Source of the DNA: Cryptomeria japonica
Lineage: Eukaryota > Streptophyta > Pinopsida > Cupressales > Cupressaceae
Direction: 5' to 3'
Assembly: GCF_030272615.1 (NCBI RefSeq)
Contig: NC_081413.1
Location: forward strand, 18,484,285 to 18,548,284
DNA: 64,000 nucleotides
Shown: in pieces, positions 1 to 10,062 of the stretch
Layout: the number at the start of each line of letters is the position of its first letter
Numbering within the stretch: the stretch's first letter is position 1
Notes under the pieces: generated by a model
The model's database searches: none
What the model was told of the DNA's origin: nothing
What the model saw: the letters and a program-made list of their open reading frames with translations, nothing else
Program-made: the position numbers and the translations under genes

Positions 1-1624
1 AAGGCCTCCTCCGCTTGCCCTCGCCACTCTATCTCAGTATCTCTCTCAGTGGTCAACTGAGAAATCTGCCGCTGATAGGTCAAAATCTACGCCTGTAGCT
101 GCTGAACGGTAATCTGTAGGGTCCGGATCTGTGCATCCTCCACATGACCTGGCACTCGAACCCGCAGTGGTACCTATGCTGGAGGAACCCCTCCCACTCG
201 CCCTGTCCTCGGTACTGGAGGTGGCAGTATATCTACCCTCCTCCTCTGTGCTGGTCTAACCATCTCCTCCTCGCCCCCCACTGCAGCCAGTACCTCCGTC
301 ACTCTCCCCTCTCTCCTGGCTCCAATAGCCAATCCTCCTCTCCCCCTCTCAATCCTCCCCTGTTGTACTGCCCTCTCCACACCTCTACCTCCCCGCCTCC
401 CTCTAGCTCCTCTAGCTCCTCCATCCTCTCCATCATCTCCATCATCTCCCCCGTCTCCCTCCTCCCCATCCGAGTCAAACGCTTGCCGCATCTCCTCTGG
501 ATCTGAGATCCTCGCCACTGCCCGCGCAGCAAACAAACGGGTGAACTCCTTTGTCATCCCGACGTCCTGAATCTCTGGGGCATAGTCCCAGATCTGCCCA
601 GCTATCCCCACAAACTCCTCCACGGCCACCGCACTGTCAATAGTCGGCCCCCAATCGGCCACATCCTGCTGCCTCCGTGCATACAGGCACGCTCCCTGAG
701 GAATCACCTGCTGGCATCCGAACTGTCGCAAAACTCGGGTCACCACAAACCACTCAATAACGAATGGGGTCCTCCCAATCAAATATCGGGTCATAAAAAC
801 AAAGGGCATCTCCAGCTCATCCTCCGCCCATACCTCGCAACCTGTATACGGTCTCCAGGTGACCGTATCTATATCATCAAAAACCCTCCTCTAATGCTCT
901 AGCTTGCCGAGCTTACGCTGGACAACTAGACCTCTATAACCGTAGGCATACGCTGCACCTACGGGCCTGTCTCTGTCTGCCAGTGGCCTAGCTACTGGAA
1001 TGTGCTCCCAGCACCATACCTATAATAGGGTCACTCCTGCTGACAAGCTACTGTAACCGAGGTATACTACCTTGTGTAAACTCCTGTATAAGTGCACCAG
1101 AATCGTTGACCCCATGCAAACCTCCTACCCTGCATCACCATCTCCTCCAAAACCAGTCCCCATCCCACCGAGAATCCCTTTGACCTGCGATCAGGACAAA
1201 GGAATCCCCCAATAAATCCTGCTAGTACAGATGGCAGCGGTGCATAACCCAAATCCAAAAACTCCTGCCAGGGAATCTCGTACCCACAAACTGTGTCATC
1301 CTGGAAAATCTGGCGTAGTGCCTCTGTGCCACCCTCCTCTGACTGCTCATAGGGAAGTAGTGCCCCTACTATAGGAATCTGCAAAATCCGGTAGCAATCC
1401 TCCGGTGTCACTGTCATCTCTCCTGTGGCAAAATGAAAGGTGTTCGTATCACTATGCCACCTCTTTGCCAACGCTGTCAAAAGCCCCCGGTTCACAGTGA
1501 ACCGAGGCATATCTAGAAGTGAGGTCAATCCACATCTCTCTATGATATCCAAATCTGCCTGTGACAGTCTCAGTATCAACGTCCACGGTCTCGGGAATCT
1601 CTCCCTCGACTGAACAACCCCCAA
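1..1624 (-). pseudogene. Plant mobile domain (PMD, aminotransferase-like) protein, decayed
   Basis: PMD proteins occur as host genes of the MAIN family and inside plant transposons; their biochemical role is poorly known. The start at 1624 gives an open segment to 1067 with PMD-like stretches such as LLDMPRFTVNRGLLTALAKR and MTVTPEDCYRILQIPIVG. Near 1090-1110 the frame changes; the next frame continues with SLHKVVYLGYSSLSAG and EMPFVFMTRYLIGRTPFVIE, then an acidic tract (GDDGDDGEDGG), an Arg-rich region and a glutamine-rich, coiled-coil-like tail that runs off the window edge. Besides the frameshift there are in-frame TAG stops near 1010 and 892 and at 174, and one more near 90; all fit CAG or TGG to TAG change. 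It lies antisense to the proposed Tat-like element, so it may be that element's extra antisense ORF rather than a host gene. The PMD call is firm; the affiliation is inference. Confidence 0.8.
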
Positions 1625-1772
1625 TCGCTCCTGTCAAAACAAACAAAACATATCCAATATCAGTTTCCACATCCACACAAAGATATCAAAATCAAACTTA
1701 CATCAACAACATGAAACAATTTGCTCATCTACATCAAGTTCAAAAACCTATCATTTCATATCAACTTGTAAC

Positions 1773-2656
1773 TGTAAGGAAGTTAAGTAGCGGAAACAAC
1801 TTCCTACACTAACCTTGAGAGGAGGGTAATGCAAAACTTTTTCAGATCATTACAACAGTTACAGAAAATAGAAATAGATATAATAGCATTCATACCACAA
1901 CACAATGATTTACGTGGGGAAAACCCTTTCGGGAGAAAAACCCCACCCTCCAAAAGCAGCTCAATATTTTATTTAGCAATCAAAACAGATTACAAAATAC
2001 TTGCAGAGCAAGCTCTTCGCAGGAGTAGCACTAAACAGAGATTCAGAGGCAACTCAATAGCCATAGGACTCTTACACACAACCTCTATCTCACACACATC
2101 ATAAATAGGAGATACAATACAAGAAACCATCAAACGGTATTACAAAACCATGGGCTAAAACCACCCAATAAGGTGTAGCCGACCTTATCTCCCTTCTATG
2201 ACATGTTAAAGCACACATCAACACGTGTCGCTCCCTTTTACAGCTCATTTATGTATCCGATACAAATTATTTTTCCTATTTCAGGAGTACAAACTTCCGG
2301 AGGCCATAACTTGAGAACCGGGTGTTCGATTGACGAACCGTTTGAAGCGTCAGAAAGCTCGCGAAGTGCTCTATCACCTTGTAACCCGCTTCGCCGGTTA
2401 CGACCACTTTTCAGGGCATTTCGAAGCCTCTAAAGTCCCCAAAATTAAGTTTAAATATTTTATTGCACCCCTCCAAGATGAAAACTTTAATATCTTCAAA
2501 ACTAGCTGTGACCTTGCGATGAAACTTTACCGGAATGCTTATCTAGCCAACCAGAAGCTTCAGGGAGAGTTTCGCACCATTTCGTGCTCAAATGAAAACT
2601 TACTATAAATAGTAACCTCGCATAAATGCAAGGTTGAGACACCATTTTTCCCAACA
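1773..2656 (-). repeat. Copia-1 3' LTR
   Basis: 884 bp, TG...CA. It carries A or T at 7 of the 8 sites that differ from its partner at 6881-7764, five or more of them at CpG, which suggests cytosine deamination mainly in this copy. A palindromic TATA-like CTATAAATAG lies at 2603-2612 close to the U3 edge, and an imperfect hairpin (GTAACC / GGTTAC) near 2381-2401. Confidence 0.97.
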
Positions 2657-2669
2657 AATCTCCCACTTG
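2657..2669 (-). other. Copia-1 polypurine tract
   Basis: On the minus strand CAAGTGGGAGATT abuts the start of the 3' LTR (TGTTGGG), the standard plant Copia position and sequence for plus-strand DNA priming. Confidence 0.9.
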
Positions 2670-2712
2670 TCGAACACCTTGCATGAGCAGAAGGGAATGT
2701 CAACACAATGAA

Positions 2713-5700
2713 TCAGTTGCTAGGGGCCACAAGGCCCATAGACTCTGAACACCATCTGAACTTCTCTGTGCTCACAGCCTTAGTTAAAGCATCTGCAACA
2801 TTCATCAAAGTTTCCACCTTAACCAGCTTCACCCTACCATCTTCGACCATATCTCTAACAAAATGATACTGAATATCAATATGTTTGGTCCGGGCATGAA
2901 ATGTCGGATTCTTAGCTAGGCTAATTGCACTCTGACTGTCACAGTAAACTGTCACTGTACCTTGTTTTATTCCAATATCCGAACACAGTCTCTTAAGCCA
3001 AATGGCTTCTTTACAAGCATGAGTAGCTGCCATATACTCTGCTTCAGTAGTGGATAAAGCAACCACAGCCTGTCGCTTACTCATCCAACTAATTGCACCA
3101 CCAAACAAAGTAAACACATAAGCACTGGTGGATCTTCTGCTATCAATATCACCTGCCCAATCTGAATCCACATAACCATGGATATCAAGGGAAGTCATGT
3201 CTCCAACTGAATTACCATGATAACACAAAGAATACTCTGAAGTACCCTTCAAATATCTGAAGACTCTTTTGACTGCATCCCAATGAACTCTACCAGGATT
3301 AGACATATATCTAGAAAGTACTCCCACTGCTTGGGCAATATCTGGTCTAGTACAGACCATAGCATACATCAAGCTTCCAACTGCACTCTGGTAAGGCACT
3401 CTGCTCATGTCTTCCATCTCCAATGGGGATGTAGGACAATCTGAAATAGATAGTTTCGTTCCAACTGTAAAAGGAACACTCAATGGTCTACAATTCTGCA
3501 TGTTGAACCTCTGTAACACTGAATTCACATACTTACTCTGGCCTAGCCATAGCTTTCTGTTTGCCCTATCTCTTCTAATTTCCATCCCAAGAATGTGCTT
3601 TGCTGCACCAAGATCTTTCATTTCAAATTTAGCAGCGAGCTGAGACTTCAGTTCTGAAATCATACCTTTCCCTTTGCCAATGAATAACATATCATCAACA
3701 TACAATGCAATGAATAAGAAATGATCACCATAAGATTTATAATAAACACAGTGATCTGATTTAGAACGTTCAAATCCCAAACTCAACACATATGTATCAA
3801 ATTTCTGGTACCACATCCTAGGACTTTGTTTGAGGCCATACAAAGATTTCTTCAATTTACAGACCAAATTACTTTTGCCTTTCACCACATAGTGCTCTGG
3901 CTGTGTCATATAAATATCTTCCTCCAAATCACCATGAAGGAAAGCAGTTTTCACATCCATTTGCTCAACCTCTAAATCATAAGCAGTAGCAATAGAAAGC
4001 AAAAATCTAATGGACGTCATTTTTGCAACAGGAGAAAATATCTCACTATAATCAACACCCTCAACCTGAGAGTAGCCTTTTGCAACCAACCTTGCTTTAT
4101 ACTTCTCAATGCTTCCATTTGAACCAATCTTTTTCTTGAACACCCATTTACAACCAACAGGTTTTCGTCCTTCAGGCAATGGTACAAGATCCCATGTATC
4201 ATTCTTTTTCAATGCTGCCATTTCTTCCTCCATAGCAATCTTCCAGGATTCTGCATCATTCATACCTAATGCCTCTTCTACAGATTTCGGTTCATCCACA
4301 CTAGTATTCAGAGCAAAAATACATCTCCAATCATCAGGTGAATACCTTTCAGGTGGTTGTCTATGTCTTGTAGACCTTCGAACAATCTGAGTTGGAGGTT
4401 CTTCCTCCTCTTCTGAAGATTCAGAGCTAGACGAGCTCTCCTCAAATTCTTGCCTATCTAGGGGTCTTGATTCAACTCTTTCAGGTGTAGAAGGAAGTTG
4501 AATCACATCTTCTTTTTTAGTCTGTTCTGGCTGCAATGTAATAGAAGGAGACTTAATTTCTCTAAAAATAACACTTCTACTGTGAATTACCTTTTGTGCA
4601 ACAGGGTCCCAAAGCTTGTATCCTTTCACACCATAACTATACCCGATGAAGATACATTTCACAGCCTTGTTCTCCAACTTTGTTCGCTTCTCCTTTGGCA
4701 CATGTGCATATGCCTCGCAACCAAAAACTCTAAGATGTCTCAATGAAGGCTTGTGACCTGACCATGCTTCCATAGGCATTTTATCAACAAGAGCTGATGT
4801 AGGAGACCTGTTAATCAGGTAGCAAGCAGTGGCAACAGCTTCAGCCCAAAACTTTTGTTCGAGACCAGCACCACTCAACATACTCCTAGCCTTCTCCATC
4901 AGTGTCCTGTTCATTCTTTCTGCAACTCCATTCTGCTGTGGAGAATACGGAGTTGTCTTCTGCCTGTTAATTCCACAGTCTTTACAGAATCTATCAAAAT
5001 CATTAGAGCAAAACTCACCGCCATTATCAGTTCTCAAACATTTTATTTTCTTTCCAGTCTGCAACTCAACCATTGCTTTAAATTCTTTAAAATGACTAAA
5101 AACTTCAGATTTACTCTTGAGAAAATAAACCCATGTCCTTCTACTAAAATCATCAATAAATGAAACATAATATGTGGATTTTCCAATCGAAAAGACATCT
5201 ACTAGACCAAACACATCAGAATGGATAAGATCCAAAACACCACAAGTTTTATGAGAACTCGAGTAAAACTGAACGCGGTTTTGTTTTCCATAAATGCAAT
5301 GCTCACAGAAATCAAAGTCAAGGTTACAGTCATTCAAACCTTCAACAAGGTTTTTATTTTTCAAGGTCCTTAGACCCTTTTCTCCAATGTGGCCAAGTCT
5401 CTGGTGCCATAACATAGTCTTCTCTGCAGGTAACTTTGCTTCAGACGAAAGAGCACCCTTAGGTACCCAAAAACCATTTCCATCTGCTGAAGGTGAAACC
5501 TTCAAATCTTCCAGTGAAGTATCCGCAGATTTACTTTTTATAGAAGTGCTATTACACTCAACAGTGTATGCTTCAAGCTTATACAAAGTGCCAAACCTGA
5601 CACCTCTAGCAACTACCATAGCACCCTTAATCATCTTACATCCTGCTTCAGAAAAGACTACCTGCACACCTGCATCTATCAGTTTGCTCACAGATAACAG

Positions 5701-6756
5701 GTTTCGTTTTAATCCAGGGATATGCAGCACACCATTAATCCTTTTTATTCTACCATCAGAAAACCTGATTCTAACTTTACCTCGACCAACAATGTCTAGT
5801 TGTGAATCATCACCCAAGTACACCTTACCTCCATTAAATCCTTCATATTCAGAAAACCAATCTCTATTGGAAGTCATATGAAAAGATGCACCTGAGTCAA
5901 TTAGCCAGGCATCATTACCTGCATGAGTCGCCAAAGCCGCAATAAATGCATCGCCATCTTCCTTGTCGGACTCAGAATCAGAATCGAACTTTTTCTTTTT
6001 CTTCTTCTTTTCTTCTTTGCAGTCCTTACGGATGTGACCCGGTTTACCGCAATTCCAGCAAATGACTTTGGACTTTCCAGGAGATTTCGATCTCCCTTTG
6101 GATTTGGACTTGCCGCGCTTCTCATTCTTCTTGCCTTTCTCCTTAGGTCTTCCACGAACGGTTAGGGCTTCCTTTGAACTGATGGATACCTTCCTTCGCA
6201 TCTCTTCACCGAGTAGGGCACCCACCACATCTTCAGATTTCAAAACAACAGAAGTACTACCGATAGCCATAACAAGAGAATCCCACGAATCAGGCAAAGA
6301 ACAAAGCAAGATCTGACATTTCTCCTCCTCGTCCATCTTAACACCGACGGATACTAATTGAGCCACAATCATATTGAATGCTTCTAGGTGGTCTGCAATT
6401 CGTCCACCCTCTTCCATCTTCAAGGAATACAATTTCTTTCTTAAGAAAATTTGATTTAATAAAGATTTCACTTGATACATCTCACCAAGCTTAGTCCATA
6501 GCTTCTTTGTAGAGTTCTCTTCATGGACATTGATTAGAACAGAGTCTGCTAGGCACAGTCTGATTAGACCCTTGGCTTTTCGGTCCATAACATCATACTG
6601 AGCTGCCGCAGTAGGATCTGAGGGCCTTTGGACATTCGCATCAACAGCATCCCAAAGATCTCGATCTATTAACAGATCTTCCATCTTCAGCTTCCACATC
6701 TCAAAATTACTTCCATTAAATTTCTCCACCTCTATTCTCCCTGACGAACTCGCCAT
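2713..6756 (-). CDS. gag-pol: Copia gag-pol polyprotein, 1347 residues, intact
   Basis: Encodes capsid, protease, integrase, reverse transcriptase and RNase H in Ty1/copia order, acting in cytoplasmic virus-like particles and then the nucleus. Gag occupies residues 1 to about 270 with a zinc knuckle CWNCGKPGHIRKDC (233-246) followed by a poly-Lys tract. Protease has the active site LIDSGASFHMT (D287). Integrase has an HHCC finger (H451, H456, C484, C487) and a DD35E triad (D514, D577, E613). A Ser/Glu-rich linker spans about 770-790. Reverse transcriptase has D934 and YVDD (1019-1022). RNase H has D1197, E1238 and D1273. Length matches Tnt1-type elements. The ATG at 6756 lies 110 nt inside the primer site and is followed by a typical Gag start (EKFNGSNFEMWKLKM). 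No stop, frameshift or lost catalytic residue was found. Confidence 0.97.
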   Translation of the reverse strand: MASSSGRIEVEKFNGSNFEMWKLKMEDLLIDRDLWDAVDANVQRPSDPTAAAQYDVMDRKAKGLIRLCLADSVLINVHEENSTKKLWTKLGEMYQVKSLLNQIFLRKKLYSLKMEEGGRIADHLEAFNMIVAQLVSVGVKMDEEEKCQILLCSLPDSWDSLVMAIGSTSVVLKSEDVVGALLGEEMRRKVSISSKEALTVRGRPKEKGKKNEKRGKSKSKGRSKSPGKSKVICWNCGKPGHIRKDCKEEKKKKKKKFDSDSESDKEDGDAFIAALATHAGNDAWLIDSGASFHMTSNRDWFSEYEGFNGGKVYLGDDSQLDIVGRGKVRIRFSDGRIKRINGVLHIPGLKRNLLSVSKLIDAGVQVVFSEAGCKMIKGAMVVARGVRFGTLYKLEAYTVECNSTSIKSKSADTSLEDLKVSPSADGNGFWVPKGALSSEAKLPAEKTMLWHQRLGHIGEKGLRTLKNKNLVEGLNDCNLDFDFCEHCIYGKQNRVQFYSSSHKTCGVLDLIHSDVFGLVDVFSIGKSTYYVSFIDDFSRRTWVYFLKSKSEVFSHFKEFKAMVELQTGKKIKCLRTDNGGEFCSNDFDRFCKDCGINRQKTTPYSPQQNGVAERMNRTLMEKARSMLSGAGLEQKFWAEAVATACYLINRSPTSALVDKMPMEAWSGHKPSLRHLRVFGCEAYAHVPKEKRTKLENKAVKCIFIGYSYGVKGYKLWDPVAQKVIHSRSVIFREIKSPSITLQPEQTKKEDVIQLPSTPERVESRPLDRQEFEESSSSSESSEEEEEPPTQIVRRSTRHRQPPERYSPDDWRCIFALNTSVDEPKSVEEALGMNDAESWKIAMEEEMAALKKNDTWDLVPLPEGRKPVGCKWVFKKKIGSNGSIEKYKARLVAKGYSQVEGVDYSEIFSPVAKMTSIRFLLSIATAYDLEVEQMDVKTAFLHGDLEEDIYMTQPEHYVVKGKSNLVCKLKKSLYGLKQSPRMWYQKFDTYVLSLGFERSKSDHCVYYKSYGDHFLFIALYVDDMLFIGKGKGMISELKSQLAAKFEMKDLGAAKHILGMEIRRDRANRKLWLGQSKYVNSVLQRFNMQNCRPLSVPFTVGTKLSISDCPTSPLEMEDMSRVPYQSAVGSLMYAMVCTRPDIAQAVGVLSRYMSNPGRVHWDAVKRVFRYLKGTSEYSLCYHGNSVGDMTSLDIHGYVDSDWAGDIDSRRSTSAYVFTLFGGAISWMSKRQAVVALSTTEAEYMAATHACKEAIWLKRLCSDIGIKQGTVTVYCDSQSAISLAKNPTFHARTKHIDIQYHFVRDMVEDGRVKLVKVETLMNVADALTKAVSTEKFRWCSESMGLVAPSN

Positions 6757-6865
6757 CTGAATATTCCTGCAACAGGATCAAAAAATGTCTTCTGCACAAG
6801 CTCCCACTCAAATCTGGATTAGTTCAAAAAACCCAACTGCCCACAATTGAAACCAAAGGTGATCA

Positions 6866-6878
6866 GGCTCTGATACCA
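6866..6878 (-). other. Copia-1 primer-binding site (initiator Met tRNA)
   Basis: On the minus strand TGGTATCAGAGCC, complementary to the 3' end of plant initiator tRNA-Met, two bases inside the 5' LTR. Confidence 0.93.
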
Positions 6879-6880
6879 CT

Positions 6881-7764
6881 TGTAAGGAAGTTAAGTAGCG
6901 GAAACAACTTCCTACACTAACCTTGAGAGGAGGGTAATGCAAAACTTTTTCAGATCATTACAACAGTTACAGAAAATAGAAATAGATATAATAGCATTCA
7001 TACCACAACACAATGATTTACGTGGGGAAAACCCTTTCGGGAGAAAAACCCCACCCTCCAAAAGCAGCTCAATATTTTATTCAGCAATCAAAACAGATTA
7101 CAAAATACTTGCAGAGCAAGCTCTTCGCAGGAGTAGCACTAAACAGAGATTCAGAGGCAACTCAATAGCCATAGGACTCTTACACACAACCTCTATCTCA
7201 CACACATCATAAATAGGAGATACAATACAAGAAACCATCAAACGGTATTACAAAACCATGGGCTAAAACCACCCAATAAGGTGTAGCCGACCTTATCTCC
7301 CTTCTATGACATGTTAAAGCACACATCAACACGTGTCGCTCCCTTTTACAGCTCATTTATGTATCCGATACAAATTATTTTTCCTATTTCAGGAGTACAA
7401 ACTTCCGGAGGCCATAACTTGAGAACCGGGTGTCCGATTGACGAACCGTTTGAAGCGTCGGAAAGCTCGCGAAGTGCTCTATCACCTCGTAACCCGCTTC
7501 GCCGGTTACGACCACTTTTCAGGGCGTTTCGGAGCCTCTAAAGTCCCCAAAATTAAGTTTAAATATTTTATTGCACCCCTCCAAGATGAAAACTTTAATA
7601 TCTTCAAAACTAGCTGTGACCTTGCGACGAAACTTTACCGAAATGCTTATCTAGCCAACCAGAAGCTTCAGGGAGAGTTTCGCACCATTTCGTGCTCAAA
7701 TGAAAACTTACTATAAATAGTAACCTCGCATAAATGCAAGGTTGAGACACCATTTTTCCCAACA
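6881..7764 (-). repeat. Copia-1 5' LTR
   Basis: 884 bp with the same termini as the copy at 1773-2656. It contains the retained CpG sites and should supply the element's promoter, transcribed leftward. Confidence 0.97.
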
Positions 7765-7769
7765 GTAAC

Positions 7770-7935
7770 ACAACTCAAGTTCTCAAAAACCATATCAAAA
7801 CTTGTAAAACAACTCAAGTACCACAATCACATAAATTTGTAAAACAACTCAAGTTTCCCACCCATATCAACTTGTAAAACAACTCAAGTTTCCAACCCAT
7901 ATCGGCTTGTAACACAACTCAGGCTTTCACATACA
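7770..7935. repeat. 35-bp tandem repeat, about 4-5 units
   Basis: Units begin CTTGTAAAACAACTCAAG at 7801, 7836 (TTTGT variant), 7871 and 7906, exactly 35 bp apart. A further unit 39 bp to the left is formed only when the Copia-1 insertion is removed (1762-1772 joined to 7770). Copia-1 therefore landed inside the array. Confidence 0.85.
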
Positions 7936-8126
7936 TTGAACTTGAAACAGAACACGCAACTACATCACTTTTTATCAACAAAACAAATTGATATCTATAT
8001 ATAACTTGAAAACTCGCAAATCAAAACAAGTTATACAAACACTCATATTGGGTAAATTCATCAAAACACGACAGACAAACAAAACAAAATTTTCAAATCG
8101 GCCAACACTGCCAAAATTTTTCTGAT

Positions 8127-8513
8127 GCGCTAAAACAGATCTTCAATGCGCTAACACACCCCCACGCGCTAGGTTGTTTCTTCTACGCGCTAATCTACCT
8201 GTTCTATGCACTATAATCTGGCTACACGCTACTCTTTTCCTTCGTTGCGCTACCTAACCCATCCTATGCGCTAGGCTCTATCCACGCGCTAATCTATCCC
8301 TCCTAAGCGCTACCCTTTTAGCCCTATGCGCTAGGTTAGTCCTACGCGCTAAACCCCCTTCCCTATGCGACCCTCTGCGGTCCTTATGCGCTAGGTCAAA
8401 CCTATGCGCTACCCCATTGACGCGACGCGCTACCTCATACCTCACATGCGCTATTTTACTTGCACGCGCTAACCTAAAAGTTTCATGCACTAACCTACAA
8501 TTTTCGGACGCAA
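8127..8513. repeat. 60-bp higher-order array of GCGCTA motifs (21+21+18 spacing)
   Basis: GCGCTA or a close variant starts at 8127, 8148, 8166, 8187, 8208, 8226, 8247, 8268, 8286, 8307, 8328, 8346, 8367, 8388, 8406, 8427, 8448, 8466, 8487 and 8508. Spacing follows a fixed 21, 21, 18 pattern, a 60-bp unit repeated over six times with no length change, although the sequence between motifs has diverged. All spacings are multiples of three. The preceding bases are mostly AT or AC. Repeat-rich 3' regions are known in Tat elements; I do not recognise this particular unit. Confidence 0.9.
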
Positions 8514-8622
8514 CTCCTAAATTTAAACTTGATGCGCTACTGTGGACCTTAGACACGCTAAAACGTAACACCCGAACTTTAAAATTCAAAAAATGACCAA
8601 AAATGACAAAACAAAAAATCAA
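8278..8622 (-). CDS. Candidate repeat-protein ORF reading the 60-bp array (hypothetical)
   Basis: An open frame of 114 codons on the minus strand, on the same strand as the PMD pseudogene. From about residue 36 it reads as 7+7+6-residue blocks, each with a Leu/Val/Ile-Ala-His/Arg core (for example VARRVNG, VAHRFD, LARRTN, LAHRAKR). In the same frame the pattern continues beyond the stop to about 8110, broken only by stops at 8278, 8254 and 8143. It is rich in Arg, Ala and His. It could be a decayed repeat protein or an N-terminal part of the antisense PMD product, but equally a non-coding minisatellite whose period happens to be a multiple of three. I recognise no family. Confidence 0.25.
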   Translation of the reverse strand: MIFCFVIFGHFLNFKVRVLRFSVSKVHSSASSLNLGVASENCRLVHETFRLARASKIAHVRYEVARRVNGVAHRFDLAHKDRRGSHREGGLARRTNLAHRAKRVALRRDRLARG

Positions 8623-8885
8623 AAAGGGGTAAAAAACGTTGACTTACTGGTGGTCCACGCGCTACAGGCCTCCGGTACCTCCGAACGCGCTCAAAATGGT
8701 GTCTGTGATAGGGAATCGACATTTTCTCTCCAGAGCAAATTCTCTTTCTTCACAATCAAACAAAGCACAAATGAACCTAAATCAACCCCTAAATCCCTTT
8801 TATAGGAGGAAAATGAAATTAGGGTTAGCCGTAGGGACCTGTAATATGGTCACGGTCTGCCCTATACCAAAACAGTTGTAACTTA

Positions 8886-8992
8886 TCGGGAGATGAATCA
8901 ATCTGCACACTTTTTACTTGCACGAAATCATACACATCATACGAACTTCATCAAATTAAATAAAAAAATTTCAAAATTGATTCATCTCCCGA
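8886..8992. repeat. 17-bp perfect inverted repeat with a 73-nt loop
   Basis: TCGGGAGATGAATCAAT (8886-8902) and its exact reverse complement (8976-8992). It lies 130 nt upstream of the purine tract of the proposed Tat-like element and could form an RNA hairpin near the element's 3' end. Confidence 0.8.
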
Positions 8993-9121
8993 GGGGGCAT
9001 CACACATCGAATTTGGGGCACGACTTGCAAATCAAAAGAGCGACACAAAAATTGCATTTGATCATAAAATCACAAAAACACATCATTTTCTTTGAAATAA
9101 CATGTGCACACACGTCACTTC

Positions 9122-9135
9122 AAAGAGGGGCAAAA
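9122..9135 (+). other. Polypurine tract of the Tat-like element
   Basis: AAAGAGGGGCAAAA directly precedes the LTR start, as expected for plus-strand priming of a plus-oriented LTR element. Confidence 0.6.
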
Positions 9136-9570
9136 TATAGACGTATAAAAATGACCATATTCCTAAATGAATATTTTATGTTCATTTCTCTATTTGATTA
9201 AATCCAATTTAATTAAATTATCCACATTCTTCTATTTAATTAAATAAATTATTCAATTTATTTAAATTAAATTCACTATACCATTTAATGAATAAATCAT
9301 TTTATTCAATTAAATCCCCCTATCCACTTTTAATTAAATTCAAATTAAATTAAATAGTTATCCCAAATTGAATAAATCAAATTTATTTAATTACAACCAA
9401 ATTGAATGAATTAAATTATTTCAGTTAAATCCTATTATCCCTCCATCCACTTGCAAAATCCCAAACCCCTTTCTAATCCCTTCTAGAATCTTCTAATCAC
9501 TTCTAATTAATCTAACCCTCCTCTAAATTTTGTCACATCCCTAAGCAAAGGGAAGTCACTTCTCAAATGG

Positions 9571-9702
9571 CTCAAAGTCTTTGATAACCATTAAAGGTTT
9601 TCAACCTTCAACCACTAAATCCTCAAAGTCTTTGAAAACCATTGAAGACTTCCAACCTTCAACCACTTAATCCCCAAAGTCTCCAATAACCATTAATGGT
9701 TA
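9571..9702 (+). repeat. 51-bp direct repeat, about 2.6 copies, in the LTR
   Basis: Units start CTCAAAGTCTTTGATAACC at 9571, a close copy at 9622 and a diverged partial at 9673. They may be enhancer-like U3 repeats. Confidence 0.75.
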
Positions 9703-10062
9703 ATTCAAACCCTCCCACATGGTTAAAACATTTGTTTTGACTCAACCTCTACCCAACCCAAAGGTCTCATTAGGCTATTAATGCTTTGACCATGATTATT
9801 TCTTAATTATTTCCACAAAGGTTTATCCTTGGATTAACTCTTAATCCATTGGGTAATCCTAATCTAGATTTGACCCTTAGCCTTTAGATAACCACGAGGT
9901 CTTCTCAGGCCTTTAATGCCTCCAACCTCTTCTCTCAACCCAATCCTATGTTGACACTTGTCACCATTTTATTGGTGCCAATTGAGCACATGGATCCCCA
10001 ACTTTCAAACCTGGCCCTTGATTAAACCTTTCAATCTTGACCATCCATTGCCCTGTTTTTGC

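Larger units (their letters stand above)
1773..7764 (-). mobile_element. Copia-1: complete, apparently intact Ty1/copia retrotransposon (Tnt1/Tork-like)
   Basis: Two 884-bp LTRs (1773-2656 and 6881-7764), each TG...CA, flank a 4.2-kb interior with primer-binding site, one uninterrupted gag-pol and polypurine tract. A perfect 5-bp target duplication GTAAC lies at 1768-1772 and 7765-7769. By eye the LTRs differ at 8 positions, all transitions, about 0.9 percent, so insertion is recent relative to everything else in the window. Insertion was into a 35-bp tandem repeat of the proposed Tat-like element. Every part needed for autonomous transposition is visible; whether it is expressed cannot be told from sequence. 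Confidence 0.97.

Noticed and set aside
299-532. 77-residue minus ORF and the overlapping 120-residue plus ORF at 144-506
   Set aside because: Both are out-of-frame readings of the acidic and Arg-rich tail of the PMD pseudogene.
2203-2608. ORFs in the Copia-1 LTR (also at 6937-7716)
   Set aside because: Present in both LTR copies simply by duplication; no codon or domain evidence.
3407-6316. Many plus-strand ORFs inside Copia-1
   Set aside because: Antisense shadows of the intact polyprotein, with no independent protein signature.
8127-8513. CRISPR-like periodic array
   Set aside because: Repeats are 6-8 bp with 10-15 bp spacers, in plant nuclear DNA; no cas genes.
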